Below are positions 35,369 to 46,246 of a DNA stretch of 64,000 nt, in pieces (position 1 is the first letter of the stretch; every line of letters begins with the position of its first letter). The DNA is from Tretioscincus oriximinensis (taxonomy: Eukaryota > Chordata > Lepidosauria > Squamata > Gymnophthalmidae), in contig JAJVDF010000002.1 of NCBI GenBank assembly GCA_022410635.1, positions 4,970,778-5,034,777 on the forward strand, in the 5' to 3' direction. Under the pieces are notes generated by a model that saw only the letters and a list, made by a program, of their open reading frames with translations, was not told where the DNA came from and ran no database searches. A program made the translations under genes and the position numbers.

Positions 35369-36060
35369 AATTCTCCAGTTCTATGATTCCATGTTATTTG
35401 CTGCAAATATATGTGGCTGCAACTAATCCACAACAAGTTAATCTACATTAAAGTGCTTTAAGAAAGGTAAATACTGTATAAATCAGGCCTTGTCAGCTTC
35501 TTCGTGCTTCATCTGATTAGATTAGCTGGGGCTGGAAGATACTGCTCTCCATGGGAAGTATTAGCTGGAAGATATAGTTAGTCTCTTGTATTATACTTCT
35601 GATTAAGAAGATCTTTTGCATGGTTCACTTCCTGGTGTGAACTCTAAGCTAGGGAATGTGCAAATGGGAAACCACTTCAGAGTGGTCTTCTGGGTGTCCT
35701 CTGGCTTTTATTAAGAGTCTGAAATGTTATTATCTAATGTGTTTCATTTTGCATATGAAGTTAAGACCATGGATGTAAAGGAGGAGAACAGGGAGTGGCT
35801 GGGGGAAGCAGAGGAAGAATATTTCATGGATATCAACACATGAGTGCACCCTCAATGCATACAGGACAGGAGGAGTCCCTTAGGCCATAGTCACATCTTT
35901 ACTTTCAATCTTTTCAGTTTCCTCATCAGCCCTGAATAATGGGTATTAGTCTAGGAAAAAATGATGTTTTATACTAATTCTTCAGGACTNAAGATGAACT
36001 GAAGATTTTAAAGTGAAGATGTGACCAGGCAAATGAAGAACTTTTTCAGATTTTTGTGAT
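35369..36060. other. Unassigned sequence
   Basis: No gene or mobile element recognised. Confidence 0.5.
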
Positions 36061-36146
36061 GGAAGAGGTGGAAATCGGAGGAGGGAAGGGAGAGAGGTAG
36101 AGAGGGAAGGAGGGAAGGAGGGAAAAACAAGAAAGAGAAGGAAACA
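36061..36146. repeat. Purine-rich simple repeat (GGGA/GGAA)n
   Basis: GAGGGAAGGGAGAG and GGGAAGGAGGGAAGGAGGG units. The opposite-strand frame encodes Ser/Pro/Phe runs only. Confidence 0.75.
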
Positions 36147-36539
36147 TTTGCAGGTACCGTTATGAAAGCTATCCATCAAACATCAAAGCTGATAATCAAT
36201 TTCTTGTCACAATGAACTGATAAAAGTATTCAGTAATAATGTCATGGGGAAAAATTTGTGTTGGAACTCATAATGCTCAGCCCTGATATCAAAAGAATTC
36301 ATAAAAGCTCAATACCACTGTAGCCCTTGGAGGCATGACAAAACGTAATTTCTCATCCACATGATATGGAATAATTCTTTCTTTTTTATTGGATTTATTT
36401 ATATATTTAACATCCAAAGAAGCACCAAAAGATCTAAAAAGCAGACGAGATGGAGGAAGAAATAGACAGATGTGTGGTAGGAAAACTAAAGGTTTTTCTG
36501 GGGGTGGGAAGAAGGGTTTTTATTTTAAAAAAGCAATTC

Positions 36540-36930
36540 CTACTTTATGCAAGTGAACCTTAGCACTCATTTTGGTTGCCGATCTCAGAACGTTATGGTG
36601 ATTTCTCTCACATCATGCAAATGGCAGCATAATGTCTACTCCTCTTGAAATGTAAAATCAAATCAGCATTCAAATACTACAAGCCTGTGATGAGCTTGGA
36701 AATAAATATGCAGAAGCACATAAAGAGGGGGAGGCAAGGGAGGGGTAGAAAAAAGGCAATCAAGGAGAGCCAGCGTCCTAGCCTGGACTATAAATCTTTG
36801 TCTGTTTCAATCGCAGAGCTGGCCGAATCAGTGTAAAATTCGAGCTGGGATGTCATCAATTTCTGTTAACCTCTCTATTCCTCTTTGTGTTGGCAGCATG
36901 GTGATGGATTGGTTTTGTCACTTGTGCTCA
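36540..36930. promoter_or_regulatory. Candidate conserved non-coding element with a POU octamer
   Basis: A perfect octamer ATGCAAAT lies at 36615-36622 within a repeat-free block that also has ATAAATATGCAGAAGC and CAATTTCTGTTAACC. The frame at 36645-36836 is short and unsupported. Texture-based call. Confidence 0.3.
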
Positions 36931-38151
36931 GCTCACAGTATGTTAACATGGAAGGGTGCAGTCAGGTTATGAAGAAGGGTTATTACTGTCCCAGCTTTGA
37001 CCTGGACTTACTATCTTCCCTAGTATCACACAACCATCTGGTCCACAGAACTAAGAAGTAGTCNACTTCTTTTCAAGGGTTTCTGTTAAATTGAAAAGTG
37101 GCTCTTTTTTACTCCTCCTACCTCTTGATGCCTGGCTGGAGCTTGGAGGCTCTACTTTCAATGCTTTTTAAATATATTTTTAAAGGAATATAGACAGAAA
37201 ACAGAGGATTCCTCAAGGGATATGGAACCATGTGAAAAGAAATAAAATTACTGGCCCGTTCAGTGACATGTTCTTTGAATAAGGTGACTCTGGCAAAAGG
37301 CCACAAGAGGGACCCACAGTAAGATCAAATCCTGCAGAATTTGTAAAGCTTGGGCTGATTTACACACAAAAGTGCACAGACTGCTTAGCAAAACTCGGAG
37401 ATTTTTGTCTTCTGGATTCATTGGTTGCAGTTGTTTATGTACTGAAGCACACACATATGCATTTGTGTGCACAGACATGGAACAGACACACACTTGTTCC
37501 CTTCAAAATATTGAGATTTATTCTGCACTGCTAACAAAACAGCACTGCTAACAAAACAGCAGCCTTTCCCCTCTTTTTCAATAGTAGCAGGCCACACATA
37601 TGGCTGGTGGTCAACCCTCATAGAGGATGCAGTTATAGCCTAGGATGCATCTGCCTGTCATTTTCTTTTTGCTCTCCTTATGTTAGTCTGGCTTGATTGC
37701 CACTCAGTTCGGGAGTACACACACTGTCCTAACGTAAGGAGAGAGAAAAATAAAAGCTGAATCTTTTTTTAAAAAATGAAGTGGCTATAGCACTTTTCTC
37801 CCGATGATGTGAGATACACAGCATATTGCCATCTTGGCTGATATACCACATATGAAAGTTTGTCCAAACCTGCAAATGTACAGGTAAAAATGCTGGGTTT
37901 CCCACACATCCAGGAATCTTCCACACTGGCAAGATCTGCAGATGGACAACATCTACACACCACAGATCACTATGATCACCACAATCATGCTGCTACCATT
38001 GCCCTGTGGACAAGTGGAGCAATGATCACATAATGTTTTTATTAGGTGGTCATTGTTTGCAATGCTACAAAAGTGAACATATGGATGCACACCAAGTATT
38101 TTCTTTTAATCTATTATCAAAAGGAGGGGGGAATGACAGGTTAGAGAATGT
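36931..38151. other. Unassigned sequence
   Basis: No gene; overlapping minus-strand frames at 37118-37963 show no family motif. A short duplication of CACTGCTAACAAAACAGCA occurs at about 37526-37561. Confidence 0.45.
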
Positions 38152-38240
38152 TTAGCAAGAGTTTCTTGCAGCACCTTGGAGACCAATGAGGCAAAAAGTA
38201 GGAAACATGAGCGTTCCTGGCGATTCACTTCTTCTGAGAG
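38152..38240 (+). mobile_element. Palindromic-family monomer, decayed
   Basis: TTAGCAAGAG, GCAGCACCTTGGAGACCAA, AGTAGGAAACATGAGCG and TTCACTTCTTCTGAGA follow the family order. The hairpin region is eroded. It abuts a CR1 3' terminus. Confidence 0.5.
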
Positions 38241-38336
38241 AATCATAGAATCATAGAGTTTGATGTGACTTCCGGGGTCATCAGGTCCACCCCCGCTCAA
38301 TGCAGGATTCACTAAACAATCCTTGTCATATCTCAA
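38241..38336 (-). mobile_element. CR1 LINE 3' terminus, minus strand
   Basis: AATCATAGAATCATAGAG is the reverse complement of the CR1 3' octamer repeat, followed by the CR1 3' UTR (CAGGTCCACCCCCGCTCAAT, GATTCACTAAAC). Only the last ~95 bases are present. Confidence 0.75.
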
Positions 38337-39060
38337 TAAGAACATAAGAGGATGAATCTGACCACATTCCATCTANTACAGCCTTCTGTACTCTCACACA
38401 ATGCACCAATTGTACCTGAACAGTCTGGAACAGAAGAAGGCAAAATCTTCAACTATTCTCGACACCCTGCAAAAGGCATTTCAGAAATACTGCCTATTGC
38501 TCCATCTTGGAGGCAGTATCAAGACATCCATCCTAGTAGCTGGTTATATCTTTGGCTTCCATGAACTTGTCTAATCCTGTTTTAAAGCTATCTAGGATGC
38601 TAGCTATTACCACCTCTTCTGGAAGTACATTCCTCAAACCGATGACCCTCTGGGTGACAAAATAATTTCCTTTGTCTGTCCTCACTCTTCTGCCCATCAG
38701 TTTCAAAGAATGCCCCCTGGTCCTAGTGTTGTGTGTGAGAGAAAATAGTTTTTCTCTATTCGCCTTATCCATCCCATGCATGATTTTAAACACTTCAATT
38801 AGGTCATCTCTCAAGTGCCATCTTTCGAGGCTGAAGAGGCCCAGATGGTGCAGCCAGATTTTATAAAGGAGGTGCTCTAGTCCATTTTAATTCTTGTTGC
38901 CCTTTTCTGTACCTTCTCTAGTTCCACAATTACCTTATTGAGATGTGATGACCAGAATTGTACACAGTATTCCAAATGTNGCCTCACCACTGATTTAGAA
39001 AGAGGCAAAACTTGCTTACTTGTTTACGATTCCTTTCCTAATTATTCCTAGCATTGAATT
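38337..39060 (-). mobile_element. L3-like CR1-group LINE, 3' part
   Basis: Begins on the plus strand with AAGAACATAAGAGG, the reverse complement of the 3' tail, and runs through the 3' UTR into ORF2. The minus-strand frame from 38814 reads MRDDLIEVFKIMHGMD, SLTHNTRTRGHSLKL and IGLRNVLPEEV to the stop near 38533. It ends at a poly-T (39058-39070). Older than the 45.6-kb copy, but colinear with it. Confidence 0.85.
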
Positions 39061-39064
39061 TTTT

Positions 39065-39768
39065 TTTTTTTGCTGCTAATACATACTCGATTGACACCTT
39101 CATTGAACTATCCATAAAGAAGTTCGAGGCTCTTTTCCAGCCCCTGTCAGAAAGTTTTTTTCTGATATCTAATCGAAATCTACTTCCTTGCAGTTTCATC
39201 CCATTTTTTTCTAGTCCTTCCATGTGCCAATGAGATCCATGCTGATCCCTCTGCTCTGTGACAGCCCTTCAGATTTTTGTAGACAGCTATCAAGTCTCCT
39301 CTCAGTCTTCTCTTTTGCAGACTAAACATCCCTAGATCTTTTAACCAATCCTCATAGGACATGGTTTCCAGACCACTCAACATCCTTGTAACTCTCTTTT
39401 GAACTTGCTCTAGTTTATAAATGTCCTTTTTAAATTGGGGTCCCCAGAACTGAACACAGTATTCCAAGTGTGGTCTGACCAGGAATAGTTACTTCATGTG
39501 ATCAGGATTCTATTTACATTCCTCTTTACATTCCAGGATTGTGCTATGCCTTTTTTGCACCTGTTTCACACTTTTGACTCATGTTGAGTCTATGATCTAC
39601 CAATACACCCAGGTCCTTTTCACATGTGCTGCTGTTCAGAGATATTCGTCCCATTCTATATATGCAATTTTCATTTTTCTTGCCCAGATGTAGAACCTTA
39701 CATTTCTCCCTGTTAAATACCATTCTGTTAGTTTCAGCCCATTGTACCAGATGCAATAGAGTTGGAAC
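39065..39768 (-). mobile_element. CR1 LINE ORF2 C-terminal half
   Basis: Two minus-strand frames read CR1 ORF2: 39756-39544 has NRMVFNREKCKVLHLGKK and CEKDLGVLVDHRLNMS; 39467-39180 has MEYCVQFWGPQFKKDIYKLE and LKDLGMFSLQKRRLRGDL. A frameshift and short deletion separate them. It differs from the L3-like family in the C-terminal end. It lies head to head with the CR1 at 39831. Confidence 0.85.
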
Positions 39769-39796
39769 CGTTTAACTCTTTCCTGGCACTTCAATG

Positions 39797-40220
39797 TCAT
39801 TCATTACTTCTGAAGAAGTGGACTTATTGGTCGTACTCAAAGAGTGGTAATAAATGGNTGCACGTCCAATTGGGAGAATGTTTCAAGTGGGTGCCAAAAG
39901 GGTCCAATGCTGTTTAACAATTTTTTAAATTACTTAGATGTGGGAATTGAAGGAAAACTGATCAAATTTGCGGATGACATAAAGCTAGGAGGGGTTGCTA
40001 TTACAATAAGAGAGAAGGGTGATTCAAAAGATCTAGACAAGCTGGAACAATGGGCTGTAATTAACAGAATGGTATTTAACAAGGAGAAATGCAAGGTTCT
40101 ACATCTGGGTAAGAAAAATGAATATGAATCCTGCAGAGGTTGGACCTGATAATCCTGGAGGTCCCTTCCAACTCTATGATTCTATGATTCATGAAGGCTC
40201 ATGCTGCTAGTCCCTTTTTT
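39797..40220 (-). mobile_element. Palindromic-family monomer interrupted by CR1
   Basis: CTTCTGAAGAAGTGGAC (39797-39815) and ATGAAGGCTCATGCTGCTAG with TCCC (40191-40215) are the two sides of one family monomer. The CR1 at 39831-40190 lies between them, so the CR1 is likely younger than this monomer. The flanking duplication is not clear. Confidence 0.4.
39831..40190 (+). mobile_element. CR1 LINE with internal deletion
   Basis: The frame reads INGCTSNWENV, then IKFADDIKLGG (the FADD catalytic motif of reverse transcriptase) and NRMVFNKEKCKVLHLGKK. At about 40130 it jumps directly into the 3' UTR (GAGGTTGGACCTGATAATCC) and ends CTATGATTCTATGATTC. About half of the expected C-terminal region is missing, so this is a deletion derivative. 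Confidence 0.85.
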
Positions 40221-41770
40221 ATTAGTTCCTAAGATGTGGCAATACCTAGGTTGGTATGGTTACTTCTTTTGGATTAAGAGGTGTGCTTTCTTGGCTTTAT
40301 CACCTTGCATGCAAAAATGCACTAAAATGGTATCATCTAACTAAGAGCTTTGTCACTATTTTTTCCAGGGAATTGGCATTTTCTTGGCAGTTTATGGAAG
40401 CTTAGAATAGTATAAAGTCTTGTTTTGCAATTAAATGAGCCAAGTGATTGGGAGCTAGAACTCTTGGACAAAGATGTAGAAAGTACATTTTGCACTCACA
40501 AGTTGGTTCGAATAATTCATGTTTGAAAAGGTTCAAATGAAACTGAATGTGTTATTGTTGGTATGTTCTGTGTTGAATTGAAATGGAGCAACTTCAGGTA
40601 CAATCCCTGCTCAAAACATGATTCACTAAACCATCACAACCAGATAGTTGTGCAGCATAGAATCATAAAAATTAGCCAGCCCTGAAGTGAATCATGCACA
40701 AACACAAAGGGAGAAACAATGGGTGTGGGCACATATTGCTCGATTTATTGTTATAGACCAATTGACTATTGACATAACTGAAAGTAAAAGAAATAGAAAA
40801 TTGTTCCAATTCCACGACAGCATATCTCAAAATTTATCTTACCAACGCAACAAGGGATGCATAATAAGAGTTCTTCCGATCTAAATCGCATGGAGATGTT
40901 TAGTTCCCCATATCAATAATGAAACTACAAATTTCAAATTGCTGTCCTGATTTTTTTTTNAAAAATGGGACTTAGAATGGTCAGGTTCTGGGATGACAAT
41001 ATATGACAATGTACTCTTAAGTGTGATTCAGTTGCTTTTCTTGGAAATTGGAAACAAAAATAGCCTGTAGTATTTTTAATGTTCTCTCTGACATTCTAGA
41101 AATTCAGGGCAAAAGAGGAGGGGAGCTTGCTATATCCTAATGTACCCTCTGTAACCTAGAATTATGTATGATCATGATTCTGAATAAAAAGATCAGCAAC
41201 AACAGAAGCAGTACTTGCAGAAGGAAAGAAAGAGCTCCCAACAAGAATAGGAAAACATGTCATCCATATGCTATAAGATTTGTAATTTGAAGATTTTCAT
41301 CCTCGCCTTGAGAATGAAAACTACTCTTAAAGGTGACCCTTATGCAAAACATGACAACTCATTTTGCAAAGAACTTGCTGTCCTTAGGTGTCTCTGACAC
41401 CACTCTGCAGACTGGCAATAGTCATATGATCACCCTATCTTGGTTTCTGTCCATCAGAGTATTAGCTAATGTGAAGAAAATGTCCCTGACCAGAGAGTTT
41501 GAANCTATGGAACTTTCCTTCCTTGGCTTTGATATTTGCAGTAACAAGAGGCAGGAGGCATATAAACATCATGTTCCTCCTGCTTCTCAGTGAGGCTTTA
41601 TGCTTATGCCCATCAGAAAATTTGTATCGTCTCTGTGGAAAAGCTGCCTGGAACTTCTAAAGTATTCTTGTTTATCCAGATATGCTAATTTTCCTTGTGC
41701 ATAGACTTTTGCTACTGGGATACTTTCAAATGTGGAACCATTTTGCAGNGGTGTTCTGAGAGCGCATCAT
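40221..41770. other. Unassigned sequence with a CR1-like remnant
   Basis: No gene is recognised. Around 40596-40650, CCCTGCTCAAAACATGATTC and ACTAAACCATC resemble the CR1 3' UTR on the minus strand (compare 38290-38320). The rest is AT-rich and unassigned. Confidence 0.45.
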
Positions 41771-41774
41771 TCCA

Positions 41775-42330
41775 TGAGAATTCTTTTATATAATNTACCT
41801 TACAAATGTTAACACTGATTTTTCTTGTTGATAATAAGCTGCTGCTCTTTGGCTTGTGTGGTTAGTATCCTTGATTAGCACATACACCACCCTCTCTGCA
41901 ACACACATTTTCATGCATGAGCCTCCACACACATGCCACTCTGTAACCACAGCAAATGACCTCATTACAGACTCCATAGAAATGATTCCCATTAAACCAA
42001 ATGGTCGTATCTCATATATTTTTAGCAAGATGCCCATTTGCTTCCACGTTTGCCTTTAAGGTCCATGTTCTCAATTACATAATGACATACAAATTAAATG
42101 CAATTTCACATTTCAACCTGTACAAGTGTCAGTTATCAAGTTTCTCTGTTGGTCCCACGAGGCTGCCCATAGCATTGCTGGAAAGGGTATTGCGGTACAT
42201 AGTTTACATTATTTACTCTGAAAAACTCCTATTAAAATGAAATCAGGAGTGAAGGTTAATGATTATTATTTAGAATTTGCATTGTGATCATGCCCAGAGG
42301 CTCAACACCAGGTCAGACATAGCCTTAACT
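41775..42330. promoter_or_regulatory. Candidate conserved non-coding element with a POU octamer
   Basis: A ~550-bp repeat-free block. It contains an inverted octamer ATTTGCAT (42275-42282), AAGGTTAATGATTATTATTT and AGTTTACATTATTTACTC. Frames on both strands are short and contradictory. This is the longest quiet block in the window, and its border with a cluster of retrotransposons is sharp. Confidence 0.3.
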
Positions 42331-42461
42331 TCGAATATAGCTGTACAAATACAAAGGTCTTCAAATCCTGTTTCCATAGAGTCACTGATTTCTGAGGTCA
42401 GGGAAGAACATTACAATAATATTTTCTTATGTCCTGCATAAAATTCAACATAGTAGTTCAT

Positions 42462-42819
42462 TTTTTTTGGCATGATATTTTTTATTGGTTTATAACATAA
42501 AACAAAGCATACATAAATAAATATAACTATAACAGAAACAANATCCCATTCCCCCCCTTCCCACCCTTTGGAGAGAAATACCCACAGAACTCAAACATTG
42601 ATTATACAAACAGCCTTTGATCCAGAAGCATAGCAATTGTGTGTGAAAGGATTCCACAATTGTTGTGCCCAACACCATATGAGATTAGCTTGTGCCATTT
42701 CGTCTCCCAGTTTACTTTTGGTAATTGACTTATTAGTCTCAGTCTTTTTTCCTTTATTGAGTCAAATAGAAGAAACTCCGTGAGATATTCATACCATATC
42801 TGTATTGTCCAATTCTGTT
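42462..42819 (-). mobile_element. L1 LINE 3' end with 11-bp target duplication
   Basis: The 358-bp insert begins with TTTTTTTT (the poly-A tail on the minus strand) and reads an L1 3' end upstream, including decayed ORF2 C-terminal sequence. TAGTAGTTCAT occurs exactly at 42451-42461 and 42820-42830. Poly-A plus an 11-bp duplication are the marks of L1 target-primed insertion. Severely 5'-truncated. Confidence 0.85.
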
Positions 42820-43156
42820 TAGTAGTTCATGATATCAATTTCAATAGATTTATTAAGGTCAGTGACCAGCAATACAAAATATAATATTCATTTTGGGACA
42901 TAAATGTAAAAACATAGGTCTACTTTGAAATTTGTAAAATATATTAATAAAATTTGAAATTTTCTCCTAATCCTCAGTGTCAAGGAAGAAAACTTGGCAA
43001 CCAAAACAGTGATCAAGGTATTGATCATCATTCTTACCTAGGAAAGGAACAATTATTGAATTTATCAATTCCCTTCTAAGTTCTTGGTATAACGTACAAT
43101 GCAGAAGAGTATGGATAACTGTTTCAGCTTGGTTTGTCCCACAAAGGCAAACACTT

Positions 43157-43459
43157 TCATTTCAGAAGAGGTAGTAGCATCTAACAGCCAGGATGGCTTT
43201 AAGAGAGGATTAGACAAGTTCATGGACACCAAGGGTTGAAACAGCTACTAGGATGGATGTCTTGATACTGCCTTCGATATGGAGCAACAGGCAGGATTCC
43301 TGAAATACCACTTGCAGATATTTGAGAATGGATGAAAATTTTGCCTTCTTCTGTTCCAGACTGCCCAGGTAGCATTTGTGGGCCATTGTGTGAGACAGAA
43401 TGCTAGACTGGATGGTCCCCAGCCNGATTAAGCAGGGCTTCTCTTGTGTTCTTATTGTA
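43157..43459 (+). mobile_element. L3-like LINE 3' end inside the large LINE
   Basis: GAAGAGGTAGTAGCATCTAAC, GATTAGACAAGTTCATGGAC and the 3' UTR to CTTGTGTTCTTATTG. The host LINE reading resumes on both sides (VPY before, VCLCG after), showing a later insertion. Confidence 0.8.
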
Positions 43460-43611
43460 AGGTACACTCTCATAATTGCCATACAGCAATGCAGATGGCA
43501 GCGCATTGAATCTGAGGAGCGTGAATGATTTTCTCTGCTTGGGGATGATTAGTTTAGAAATACATTTGGCATGTTTTAATGATCTCATCCCATCTTTAAC
43601 TGATGTGAGTC

Positions 43612-43973
43612 CGCACAGAAATGGTCCATAGGAAGATGGCAGCGCTATTTCATAGAACATATGAAATGAGACTGTTTTATAATGGACAGAAAACTACCAT
43701 GGTACAATGACAATATTGCAATAAGTTAATACGATATATTGGGGGGGGGGCAGGGGGGGGCGGGGAGATATATCAACATGGCAAAATGCTTGCAGGGAGG
43801 TTTTCCCATTAATTAACAAACTAATTTGATGACTCTTTTGACTAGAAATTGTTCCAAATATTTACCTTGCTTTATTTCTTTTTTTTTCTTTTATTGTTGT
43901 TGTTGATGATTCTATATTTGTTTATTGTGAGATGTTTGTTTATATGGTTTTTTGGGGCAATTTTTTTAAAAAA
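43612..43973 (+). mobile_element. Retroelement 3' end inserted in the large LINE
   Basis: TGATGTGAGTC is duplicated exactly at 43601-43611 and 43974-43984, and the insert ends in TTTTTTTAAAAAA. The host frame (GRLDRLTSVKDGM) joins cleanly when the insert and one copy of the duplication are ignored. The insert contains a G-run (43741-43766) and T-rich sequence; its family is uncertain, perhaps L1. Confidence 0.55.
43740..43768 (+). repeat. G-run with quadruplex potential
   Basis: Three G tracts of 10, 8 and 4 bases, separated by CA and C, in a 29-base stretch. Such a run can form a quadruplex and is prone to length error in sequencing. Confidence 0.6.
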
Positions 43974-44664
43974 TGATGTGAGTCTATCCAGTCTTCCCAG
44001 TTGTGATTGTGGGTCGCTGTCCAAGATACATTGCTTGATTGCCAGTTATGCTCTCTCCTGGCCTAAAGATCTCAGCATCTGAGTGACAGGCCCAGACTAT
44101 TTAGCTTTTCTTGTATTTCAGATAGCAAACTGGATTTATGGTTGTCAACTAGGGTAAGTAGGGCCAAATCTGTTAGACAGAAGATCAACTTCAACCAATA
44201 GTAAAGATTTAGAATCCAAATATGTTACTTAATTTTAATTCGTCCTAACTCCAGTAAAATAGCAGCATTAGAAACACAGCATGGTATGACCAGCAGTGAG
44301 TGGTTTGCATCATCTCTCTTTTGACATTGTTTCATTGATTGTATACTTTCACCCCATTGTGGTATATTTTTGTGATAAATACCTAAAGGGTAGTGGGAAT
44401 AAACTTTCCTCCTCTTCCATAGTCAAATCTTAACTATGCTTTAGCATTTCTCCTTGGGACTAGAAGAGCATTTGAAGTATGGATAGACCAGTTATTTTTG
44501 GCTTGAAATATTATACCAAGATACCTGTTCAATGGCATAGTTACCTCTCTTCCAGTTTGTACTGATTTTCCNCTTTTCCTGCCAAACATTAATATTTTAA
44601 ACTTTGAATGGTTTAAACTTTGAATGTTCCTTAGTGCAGTGTTTATCTAGAGTGATCAGAAGCT

Positions 44665-45062
44665 GATTTAGACCAGAGTGCATTCCTTGAAACTGCTGGG
44701 CAGAAGAGTCAGGACAACGGAAAGTATTTTTTCACCCAGAGGAGTCATTGGCTTATGGAATCTACTTCCAGTAGAAGTTGTANTAGCTAGCAGCCTGGAT
44801 AGCTTTAAGATAGGATTATACAATTTCATGGAAGCCAAGGGTATAAATGACTACCAGGATGGACGTCTTGATACTCCCTCTGAGATGGAACAACAGGCAG
44901 TATTCCTGAAATGCTTTTTGCAGGGCAATGAGAACACTGAAATTTTGCCGACTTCTGTTCGAGACTGCCCAGGTGAGATTGGTGGGCAACTGTGTGAGAC
45001 AGAATGCTGGACTATATGGCTCTGGCCCAATTTAGCAGGACTCATTTTATGTTCTTATGTTC
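44665..45062 (+). mobile_element. L3-like LINE 3' end inside the large LINE
   Basis: The frame at 44678-45187 begins MHSLKLLGRRVRT, includes IGLWNLLP and LDSFKIGLYNFMEAKGIND, and continues into 3' UTR to TTATGTTCTTATG. TCTAGA occurs just before (44647-44652) and just after (45061-45066), which may be part of a target duplication. It splits the host reverse-transcriptase domain right after the active site. Confidence 0.8.
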
Positions 45063-45562
45063 TAGACCTACTTTGGTTAAAGAGAGAAAGACTATATCAT
45101 CTGGATATAATAGAATACGGAAAGGAACATTTGCAAGATTTGAAGCAATTGAATGTTTCTCATCCATACATTTTACTAATGAGCTAATATAGAAATTAAA
45201 ATGAATGGAGGCAAGTACGCATCCTTGTTTTATCTTGGTACAAGTTAGTACATTGCTGGACAGATGCCCTTGTCAGTCATATCTAATCTTGAGTTTTGTG
45301 TTATTATGCAACTATTGGATTGGAAACAGAAGATGTTTATCCCGAGGTATAACATCAAAGGCTGATTTAAAACTAATAAATGCTGTGAATAAGGCTTTTT
45401 CTGAACTGTATTTTTCAGCCAGGTGTTGGAGAACCCAGCAGTGATCTAAGGTGGATCTTCCCCCTCAGAACCCTGCCTGGGCTTCAGGGAGAATCTGTTC
45501 ACAATCCAACCAATCCATCAGTTTGGAGCATAAATGAGCTGCATGAATTTTCTAATGATACT

Positions 45563-46246
45563 TAAGAACATAAGAACATAAGAACATAAGAAGAGCCATA
45601 CTGGATCAGGCCACAGCCCATCGAGTCCAGCATTCTGTGTCACACAAAGGCCCACCAGATGCACCTGGGCAGTCCGAACAGAGGAAAGCAAAATATGCTG
45701 CTCCTGTTCGTGACTCCCTGCAAATGGTATTTCAAAAGTCCTGCCTGTTGCTCCATCCCGGAGGCNACATCCAGACAACTATCTTAGTATCCATTTATAC
45801 CCTTAGTGTCCATAAACCTGTCTAGTCCTGTCTTGAAACTATCCAAGCTGTTAGCTACCACTACCTCTTCAGGAAGTAAATTCCACAGGCCGATGACCCT
45901 CTGGGTGAAAAAATACTTCCCTTTGTCTGTTCTCACTTTTCTACCCAACAGTTTTAAGGAGTGCCCTCTGGTCCTTGTGTTGTGTGATAGAGAAAACATT
46001 TTTTCTCTATTCACCCTGTCGATCCCATGCATGATTTTGTACACTTCAATCAGATCACCCCTCAAACGTCTCCTTTCAAGGCTGAAGAGGCCCAGACGTT
46101 GCAGCCTTGCTTCGTAAGGGAGGTGCTCCAGACCCTTGATCATTTTTGTTGCCCTTTTCTGCACCTTCTCCAGTTCCAAAATATCCCTCTTGAGATGTGG
46201 TGACCAGAATTGAACACAGTATTCCAAATGTGGCCTCACCACAGAT
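45563..46246 (-). mobile_element. Best-preserved young L3-like CR1-group LINE copy
   Basis: A 152-codon uninterrupted minus-strand frame (46242-45784) reads MVRPHLEYCVQFWSPHLKRD, FSLERRRLRGDLIEVYKIMH, GLWNLLPEEV and LDRFMDTKGINGY, then a stop, the 3' UTR and three AACATAAG units on the plus strand. This is the ORF2 C-terminus. It is identical over ~170 bp with two other copies, so it is young. It interrupts the large LINE between PISLL and SIIRKF. Confidence 0.92.

Noticed and set aside
44678..45187. 169-codon plus-strand frame as one protein
   Set aside because: It joins an L3 ORF2 end, its 3' UTR and antisense of the host LINE; only the first part is true LINE coding sequence.
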